This document shows positions 1 to 4,592 of a DNA stretch of 7,011 nucleotides, piece by piece. The notes under the pieces are model-generated. The model was not told the origin of the DNA. It ran no database searches and worked only from the letters and a program-made list of their open reading frames with translations. The first letter of the stretch is position 1, and every line of letters begins with the position of its first letter. Both the position numbers and the translations under genes were made by a program. The stretch covers positions 279 to 7,289 of the forward strand of contig DAIDJH010000086.1 of the NCBI GenBank assembly GCA_027451425.1, given 5' to 3'. The stretch comes from Bdellovibrionales bacterium (GTDB lineage: Bacteria > Bdellovibrionota > Bdellovibrionia > Bdellovibrionales > UBA1609).

Positions 1-258
1 GAAGCACAGGGTATTCGCGTTGACGACATGGCCCATCGGTCTAAACATGTTGTGGATAGTTGCTTCAGTGGTCGACGCGTGGTGATTTTCAGTGGTGGTC
101 CGGCGAAATCCACTCCCGAAATTCTAGAGGAGCAGCGCGGTCTCGCCCGCGGCGGTGGTTTCGGAGCGATCATGGGGCGAAACGCATTTCAACGTTCGAA
201 AAAAGATGCGATTCAACTGATTCACGACGTAATGGACGTTTACACCGGCCATGAGTGA
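1..258 (+). CDS. fbaB: Class I fructose-bisphosphate aldolase, FbaB type (3' end only)
   Basis: The reading frame is open from the left edge and ends in TGA at 256-258, so only the last 85 residues are present. The enzyme cleaves fructose 1,6-bisphosphate to dihydroxyacetone phosphate and glyceraldehyde 3-phosphate through a lysine Schiff base, in cytosolic glycolysis and gluconeogenesis. The visible part is the C-terminal phosphate-binding end of the TIM barrel: an FSGGPAKS turn, then GGGFGAIMGRNAFQR, then a final helix ending DVMDVY. From memory, E. coli FbaB ends in the same order (INSGGAAGG, GGMGLILGRKAF, then QDVY). The Schiff-base lysine lies upstream of the window and cannot be checked. 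An ATG at 28 is internal, not a start. The gene overlaps lysS by 8 bases, which suggests co-transcription. The main alternative is another DhnA-family aldolase. Confidence 0.82.
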   Translation, partial: EAQGIRVDDMAHRSKHVVDSCFSGRRVVIFSGGPAKSTPEILEEQRGLARGGGFGAIMGRNAFQRSKKDAIQLIHDVMDVYTGHE

Positions 259-1729
259 TCAACATGACAACCCCATAAGAGCAGAGAAGCGGCGCAAACT
301 TCACGCCCTTCGCGAACAAGGGATCGCCCCGTACCCGCATACGTTTGAACAAAAAAATCACGCGGCAGAACTTCGCGATACATTTTCGCACCTCAATGCC
401 GGCGATAAGCTTGAAAACGAAAAAGTAGTGCTCGCTGGTCGCATGATGACTGTGCGCGATATGGGTAAAGCGGCGTTTTTCAATTTGCGCGATCAATCGG
501 GCTCAATACAAGTTTATATTCGTCTTCAAGATATTCCTGAGGCGGCGAAAAACGCGTTCAAGCTCACGGATATCGGCGATATTGTCGGCGTGAGCGGGTT
601 CATATTTAAAACACAAAAAGGCGAGCTGTCGGTTCATGCGCATGATTTTCAGATTTTGTGCAAAACGCTTGAGCCGCTCCCTGAAAAATATCATGGGCTC
701 GTCGATGTCGAAATGAAATATCGTTTGCGGCATCTCGATCTCATCATGAACGAAGATTCGCGAAAAGTATTTATCACGCGCTCGAAGATCATCAGCGCGT
801 TTCGGCAGTTTCTCGACGCGCGCGGGTTTTTAGAAGTTGAGACTCCCGTTTTGCAACCCGTTTACGGCGGGGCGGCCGCACACCCGTTTTCCACCCATCA
901 TCGCGCGCTCGACATGACGTTGTATCTGAAAATCAGCCCGGAAATTTATTTGAAGCGCCTCATCGTCGGCGGCTACGAAAAAGTGTACGAAATTGCGACC
1001 AACTTTCGAAATGAAGGGATAGATCGCTCCCACAATCCTGAATTTCGCATGCTCGAATATTACGAAGCTTATACGGACTACAAATATCAAATGACTCAAT
1101 TTGAAGAAATCATCGCGCATGTTGCGACGGCCGTGACGGGCTCAACCAAAATTAATTATCAAGGCAAAGAAATCGATTTTAAACCGCCATGGCGCCGGCT
1201 AACGGTTTACGACGGCGTTCGCGAATATGGCGGAATTGACCCCGAAACCATCAGCGACGCGGAATTGTTCGCGAAGTTAAAGGCTTTTGGCTCCGAGCGA
1301 GAAAAACCGGCTTCGCGCGGCGAGATGATAATGGAAGTTTTCGAACTCGTTGCCGAAAAGCATCTTTGGCAGCCGACTTTTGTATTAGATCACCCCATCG
1401 AAATTTCGCCCTTGACGAAATCGCACCGTTTGAAACCAGGCCTTGTCGAGCGATTCGAGCCGTTCGCGGCGTGCATGGAGATCGGCAACGCCTACACTGA
1501 ACTCAACGATCCGGAAGAGCAACTCCGCCGTCTCAAAGAGCAAGAGTCAAAGCGTGTGATTGATGAAGAAGCGCACCCGCTCGACGAGGATTTCATGCAT
1601 GCCATTGACGTTGGCATGCCGCCGACCGGTGGAGTGGGGATCGGGATCGAGCGAATTGTCATGATTTTGACCGACCAGCCGAGTATACGTGACATCATTT
1701 TCTTCCCAACAATGAAGATAAACCGGTGA
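251..1729 (+). CDS. lysS: Lysyl-tRNA synthetase, class II
   Basis: Charges tRNA-Lys with lysine using ATP in the cytosol; essential for translation. The 492-residue product has the usual LysS length. An N-terminal OB-fold that binds the anticodon spans about residues 57-145 (VVLAGRMMTVRDMGKAAFF...). The class II catalytic core follows. Motif 1 lies around 180-203 (FLDARGFLEVETPVLQP), with GGAAAHPFSTHHRALDM after it. Motif 2 is at 251-265 (NFRNEGIDRSHNPEF). Further landmarks are HPIEISPLTK at 381-390 and EIGNAYTELND at 410-420. Motif 3 is at 461-488 (GGVGIGIERIVM, then SIRDIIFFPTMK). All landmarks are intact, so it should be active. The ATG at 251 fits the usual N-terminus (RREKLHALREQGIAPYP-like). 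It overlaps the aldolase stop by 8 bases and lacks a strong Shine-Dalgarno, so translational coupling is likely. The stop overlaps the next gene's GTG. Confidence 0.97.
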   Translation: MSDQHDNPIRAEKRRKLHALREQGIAPYPHTFEQKNHAAELRDTFSHLNAGDKLENEKVVLAGRMMTVRDMGKAAFFNLRDQSGSIQVYIRLQDIPEAAKNAFKLTDIGDIVGVSGFIFKTQKGELSVHAHDFQILCKTLEPLPEKYHGLVDVEMKYRLRHLDLIMNEDSRKVFITRSKIISAFRQFLDARGFLEVETPVLQPVYGGAAAHPFSTHHRALDMTLYLKISPEIYLKRLIVGGYEKVYEIATNFRNEGIDRSHNPEFRMLEYYEAYTDYKYQMTQFEEIIAHVATAVTGSTKINYQGKEIDFKPPWRRLTVYDGVREYGGIDPETISDAELFAKLKAFGSEREKPASRGEMIMEVFELVAEKHLWQPTFVLDHPIEISPLTKSHRLKPGLVERFEPFAACMEIGNAYTELNDPEEQLRRLKEQESKRVIDEEAHPLDEDFMHAIDVGMPPTGGVGIGIERIVMILTDQPSIRDIIFFPTMKINR

Positions 1730-2544
1730 ATATGCGCACAGTGGTTAGTGCCGCGTATTTGGCGCTTTTTCTTGCGCTCGCGAGTGTCCATTTTTTGACA
1801 GCATGCGCACATAAGCCGACAAAAGCTTACACGACACAAGACATCGACACCCTTTTTATGCAGAAAAAATTGCGTCAGCCGATTCGGGTGGGTTCAAAAA
1901 CAGTTTTTATTGATGCGCGTTCTGATTTTCAATATGCGATGTTGCACGCTCCGCAAACCATACACATACAGTGGGACGATTTCTCTAAAAACTCCAATCG
2001 CAATGAGCTCAAAGATGATTTAAGCCGTGTCACAAGCCGGTTGGCCCTTTTGGGCATTTCGCCTCAATCGAAAATCATTGTGTTGAGCGGCGGCCACTCA
2101 AGCTGGTTGCAGGCTGGGCGAGTCGCATGGGCGCTGTTGTACGTTGGCATTCCCGATGTGCAACTTGTCGATCAAAACGCTCTTGGGCTACGGTACTACA
2201 ACGTTATGCCTCCCCCCCGGCCGAATGCTCCGCCGTGGTCGCCACATCCGGTCGATCGATTGATTTGCACGCCAGGCGAGTTGGCGAAATTGAGCGCAAA
2301 CCCAATGCCTCACGAGCACGTGTTGGATCTTCGCGCATCGCGCGGGCCGCTACGCGCGAATCGGTTTTTTAATAAGCACGGTCGGCCAAATGTTGAAATG
2401 GTAAAAGTATTGCAAAAATCAGGATTTGATTTGGATGATCGTATCGTGGTCGTTTCAAATCATGGCTTGAGATCGGCCGCCGTGACTTATGCGCTTACAG
2501 TTATGGGTTATCGCGATGTGGGCAACTGCACGGGTGCGCATTAG
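1726..2544 (+). CDS. Lipoprotein with two degenerate rhodanese-like domains
   Basis: A 272-residue exported protein. A signal peptide ends in the lipobox L24-T25-A26-C27, so C27 should be lipidated. The +2 residue is Ala, not Asp, which by the E. coli rule predicts the outer membrane. Two rhodanese-type repeats follow. Domain 1, about 58-150, has FIDARSDFQYAMLHAPQTIH and the loop VLSGGHSSW. Domain 2, about 198-272, has VLDLRASRG and the loop VVVSNHGLRS followed by AAVTYALTVMGYRDV. Active rhodaneses carry a catalytic Cys at the first position of the CxxxxR loop. Here that position is Ser244 in domain 2, and domain 1 has no Cys in its loop either, so sulfur transfer is unlikely and a binding or structural role is more plausible. 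The C-terminus stops abruptly after NCTGAH, without the usual GG..W tail. The start is either GTG 1726, giving a 4-base overlap with lysS, or ATG 1732. Neither has a strong Shine-Dalgarno. Confidence 0.85.
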   Translation: MNMRTVVSAAYLALFLALASVHFLTACAHKPTKAYTTQDIDTLFMQKKLRQPIRVGSKTVFIDARSDFQYAMLHAPQTIHIQWDDFSKNSNRNELKDDLSRVTSRLALLGISPQSKIIVLSGGHSSWLQAGRVAWALLYVGIPDVQLVDQNALGLRYYNVMPPPRPNAPPWSPHPVDRLICTPGELAKLSANPMPHEHVLDLRASRGPLRANRFFNKHGRPNVEMVKVLQKSGFDLDDRIVVVSNHGLRSAAVTYALTVMGYRDVGNCTGAH

Positions 2545-2562
2545 GATGTGGCGGAAAAATTT

Positions 2563-2570
2563 AGGTAGGA
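2563..2570 (+). promoter_or_regulatory. Ribosome binding site for the hydrolase lipoprotein
   Basis: The purine-rich AGGTAGGA sits just before the ATG at 2573. It supports that codon over the in-frame ATGs at 2489 and 2546, which would put extra residues ahead of a clean lipoprotein signal peptide. Confidence 0.6.
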
Positions 2571-2572
2571 TC

Positions 2573-3451
2573 ATGCGAGTCATCATCGGTTCATTAATAT
2601 TTTTTTCTCTTGTGGCGTGTAATGGAGTTTTTTACCAGCCGGATCATGTTCAATATATCCAAATCAAACAAATACCGAAGAGCGAGCGGCCAGAGGACAT
2701 TCGAATTCCCACGGCGGATGGGCAGTATCTCGATGCTTGGCACTTTTCTCCACGAATGAAATTTAGAGAGCGAAACGACACTGTCATATTGCACTTTCAC
2801 GGCAATGCTCAAAATTTATCATCGCATTTTTTACAGCTTTTTTGGCTTCCCGATCAGGGATTTCACTACATTATAGTAGACTATCGTGGTTACGGTAATA
2901 GTGACGGGGTGGCGTCTCGGCAGCATATTTACGAGGATGTGAAAAGCGCGATTCGATATGCGCAGGGCCATTATAAAAATGTGATTCTTTATGGCCAAAG
3001 TCTCGGCGGAGCGGCACTTCTGGGTGGGCTTCTCGATATCAAAAATCGAGAGCACATCAAGGGCGTGGTTATTGAGGCCTCGTTTGCGTCTTATCAGCGA
3101 ATTGCTCGTCGAAAGCTTGCCCATTTTTGGCTAACATGGCCGGTTCAATGGCTGGGAGATGTTTTAGTGACTGATACGTATGCGCCGTTAGGGAGGGTTC
3201 ATGAATTGAGCCCGATTCCTATCGTTATTGTTCATGGTCGCGCTGATCGTGTGGTCGAGTTTGTCGAAGGCCAAGACCTTTATGCAGAAGCGGCTAGCCC
3301 AAAGAAATTTATCGCTGTTGGTGGGGCTAACCATTTGCAATGCCTGTCACACATTGAGGTTCGACATCAATTGGTTAAACTATTCGACCAATGGAGATCG
3401 ATAAAATCGAATATCCCGACATCCCAAGACAGGCGGTTAAAGGCTAAATAG
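2573..3451 (+). CDS. Alpha/beta-hydrolase fold lipoprotein
   Basis: A 292-residue protein, probably a serine hydrolase anchored in the envelope by a lipid. The start at 2573 gives a short signal peptide ending in the lipobox L13-V14-A15-C16, with Asn at +2, so outer-membrane sorting is likely. The alpha/beta-hydrolase core is complete. The oxyanion region HFHGNAQN lies at about 74-81 and the DYRGYGNSDG turn at 103-112. The nucleophile elbow GQSLGG places Ser143 as nucleophile. Asp225 in HGRADRVVEF and His254 in GGANHLQC complete the expected triad. The layout resembles the Bem46/ABHD13 group and the S33-like hydrolases, whose substrates are generally poorly defined, so no substrate is assigned. 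The gene starts 28 bases after the rhodanese-lipoprotein stop and is likely in the same operon. No terminator with a T-run is visible after it. Confidence 0.88.
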   Translation: MRVIIGSLIFFSLVACNGVFYQPDHVQYIQIKQIPKSERPEDIRIPTADGQYLDAWHFSPRMKFRERNDTVILHFHGNAQNLSSHFLQLFWLPDQGFHYIIVDYRGYGNSDGVASRQHIYEDVKSAIRYAQGHYKNVILYGQSLGGAALLGGLLDIKNREHIKGVVIEASFASYQRIARRKLAHFWLTWPVQWLGDVLVTDTYAPLGRVHELSPIPIVIVHGRADRVVEFVEGQDLYAEAASPKKFIAVGGANHLQCLSHIEVRHQLVKLFDQWRSIKSNIPTSQDRRLKAK

Positions 3452-3482
3452 CGATTGCCGTACATAGCGATCTTCGGCAGAC

Positions 3483-3504
3483 TAGTTGGACATACTTCCA
3501 ACTA
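3483..3504. repeat. Perfect 8-base inverted repeat, possible operator or leader hairpin
   Basis: The arms TAGTTGGA (3483-3490) and TCCAACTA (3497-3504) are exact reverse complements separated by six bases (CATACT). The repeat lies directly upstream of the Shine-Dalgarno of the first DUF3015 gene. There is no T-run, so it is not a terminator. It could be a dimeric-repressor operator or a 5' untranslated hairpin that stabilises the mRNA. The sequence shows the symmetry only; the function is inferred. Confidence 0.5.
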
Positions 3505-3505
3505 T

Positions 3506-3513
3506 AAAGGAGA
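3506..3513 (+). promoter_or_regulatory. Strong ribosome binding site of the first DUF3015 gene
   Basis: AAAGGAGA lies 9 bases before the ATG at 3523. It is the best Shine-Dalgarno in the window and suggests high translation of this secreted protein, unlike the weak sites of the overlapping genes to the left. Confidence 0.75.
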
Positions 3514-3522
3514 AGACTCAAC

Positions 3523-4053
3523 ATGAGAAAGTCGCTATACGGACTCTTCGTAATGAGCTTTGGAGTTGCGGTCGCAGCTCAGGCTCAAAATCAGACGCCA
3601 CATCGGCAATATAAAAAACCTCTTGCGCAAGTGGTAAGCGGTCAAGGTTACGGACTAGCCGGATGCGGGCTCGGTTCTATCGTTTTTGGACCACAGCCGG
3701 GCCTGATTCAGGTGGTTGCCGCTACAGTAAACGGCACATCGTATAGCCAATCGCTTGGCATTACTTCCGGAACTTCTAATTGCGATATTCCACGCATGGG
3801 CGCACAAGCGGCTGCGTTTATTCATGTAAATAAAGAAGTCGTTATGAAAGATGCTGCTCGTGGGGGCGGCGAAACGATCAACGCATTGGCTGATATATTG
3901 GACTGCAGCGACGCCAGTGTCTTGGGCGCCAACATGCAGAAGAATTATTCGAACTATTTTGATTCAAAAAATAATTCATACGAAATTTCGCGGCGATTGC
4001 TAAAAGCAATCAAAACGAATTCCGCGCTTAAGGCCGTTTGCAAACCCGTTTAA
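3523..4053 (+). CDS. Exported DUF3015 family protein (first paralogue)
   Basis: A 176-residue protein of the DUF3015 family, whose function is unknown as far as I know. The Sec signal peptide (MRKSLYGLF...) has a probable cleavage after AQA at residue 21 or close by. A basic, Gln-rich linker of about 20 residues follows, then the domain, which opens with GYGLAGCGLGSIVFG and contains LGITSGTSNC. Four cysteines (48, 87, 128, 173) match the four in the next gene, which suggests two disulfides in an oxidising compartment. No catalytic motif is visible. Gly/Ser-rich turns sit in the first half and a helical tail in the second (SRRLLKAIKTNSALKAVC). It is separated from the upstream hydrolase gene by 71 bases holding an inverted repeat, and from its paralogue by only 20 bases, so the two form an operon. 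Confidence 0.85.
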   Translation: MRKSLYGLFVMSFGVAVAAQAQNQTPHRQYKKPLAQVVSGQGYGLAGCGLGSIVFGPQPGLIQVVAATVNGTSYSQSLGITSGTSNCDIPRMGAQAAAFIHVNKEVVMKDAARGGGETINALADILDCSDASVLGANMQKNYSNYFDSKNNSYEISRRLLKAIKTNSALKAVCKPV

Positions 4054-4057
4054 TTTA

Positions 4058-4065
4058 GGATGGAG
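4058..4065 (+). promoter_or_regulatory. Ribosome binding site of the second DUF3015 gene
   Basis: GGATGGAG lies 8 bases before the ATG at 4074, within the 20-base gap between the two paralogues. It gives the second gene its own initiation site. Confidence 0.6.
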
Positions 4066-4073
4066 AAAAGAAC

Positions 4074-4529
4074 ATGAATAAATTTGCTGCATTATCAATA
4101 TTGTTCCTGAGCTTTGGCGCGTTTGCACAGCCAGTTGGACCCGCCGGCTGCGGTCTTGGCAACCAAATCTTTGGTGATCAAAATCAAGTACTCGCCGCTA
4201 CGACAAACGACACGTCGGGCACACAAACGTTTGGAATCAGTTCCGGAACATCGAATTGCATAGATTCGTCTCGCATGGCTCAAATCGAAAACTATGTGGA
4301 TGTAAACCGGGTGGCCCTGGCAAACGATATTTCACGCGGTCAAGGCGAAACACTCTCGGGCCTGGATAATCTCATGGGCTGCACAAATACGTCAGCGGTC
4401 AATGAGAGTTTGAAGAGCAACTACAGCCAGATCTTTCCGACACAGAACGCCCGTGCGGTTTATGTCACTCGACAAATTCAGCGCTCGATCAAAGAAAGTT
4501 CGGCGCGTACGGATTGTCACCTCGGCTAA
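4074..4529 (+). CDS. Exported DUF3015 family protein (second paralogue)
   Basis: A 151-residue exported protein, clearly homologous to the preceding gene product. A short signal peptide has likely cleavage after AFA (residue 18). The domain starts almost at once (PAGCGLGNQIFG) and continues with AATTNDTSGTQTFGISSGTSNC. Cysteines 26, 62, 103 and 148 align with the four in the first paralogue. It lacks that protein's basic linker after the signal peptide and a four-residue PGLI-like insertion after the first Gly-rich turn. The mature protein is compact, about 130 residues, and probably periplasmic or surface exposed. Function is unknown. A strong terminator lies 28 bases after the stop, so this gene probably ends the main transcript. 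Confidence 0.86.
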   Translation: MNKFAALSILFLSFGAFAQPVGPAGCGLGNQIFGDQNQVLAATTNDTSGTQTFGISSGTSNCIDSSRMAQIENYVDVNRVALANDISRGQGETLSGLDNLMGCTNTSAVNESLKSNYSQIFPTQNARAVYVTRQIQRSIKESSARTDCHLG

Positions 4530-4557
4530 ATCGGCTCAACGGTAAAATTCAAGGTGA

Positions 4558-4585
4558 GGGTTGGTTGAATAACCAGCCCTTTTTT
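4558..4585 (+). terminator. Rho-independent terminator after the DUF3015 pair
   Basis: The arms GGGTTGGTT (4558-4566) and AACCAGCCC (4571-4579) form a nine-pair stem with one G-U pair and a four-base loop (GAAT). Six T residues follow at 4580-4585. This is a textbook intrinsic terminator. It ends only 7 bases before the ATG of the next same-strand gene and occupies the place where that gene's Shine-Dalgarno would be expected. Confidence 0.85.
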
Positions 4586-4592
4586 GATTTTC

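Noticed and set aside
2489..2572. Longer N-terminus for the hydrolase lipoprotein, using the ATG at 2489 or 2546
   Set aside because: It would overlap the rhodanese gene and place basic and Trp-rich residues ahead of a clean lipoprotein signal peptide. The ATG at 2573 has its own Shine-Dalgarno.
3456..3479. Stem TGCCG / CGGCA as a terminator for the hydrolase gene
   Set aside because: Only five pairs with a 14-base loop and no following T-run. Also noted: TAGCGAT occurs twice (3449-3455 and 3465-3471), probably by chance.
3486..3508. Promoter from TTGGAC and TATAAA before the first DUF3015 gene
   Set aside because: The spacing is only 11 bases and the -10-like part runs into the Shine-Dalgarno. 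The inverted repeat explains the pattern better.
4514..4548. Promoter from TTGTCA (4514-4519) and TAAAAT (4543-4548)
   Set aside because: Each hexamer matches the sigma-70 consensus at five of six bases, but the spacing is 23 bases, too long, and the start would fall just before the terminator hairpin.
4584..4592. TTG at 4584 as the start of the DUF4105 gene
   Set aside because: Its first bases lie within the terminator T-run, with no ribosome site. The ATG nine bases later gives a normal signal peptide.
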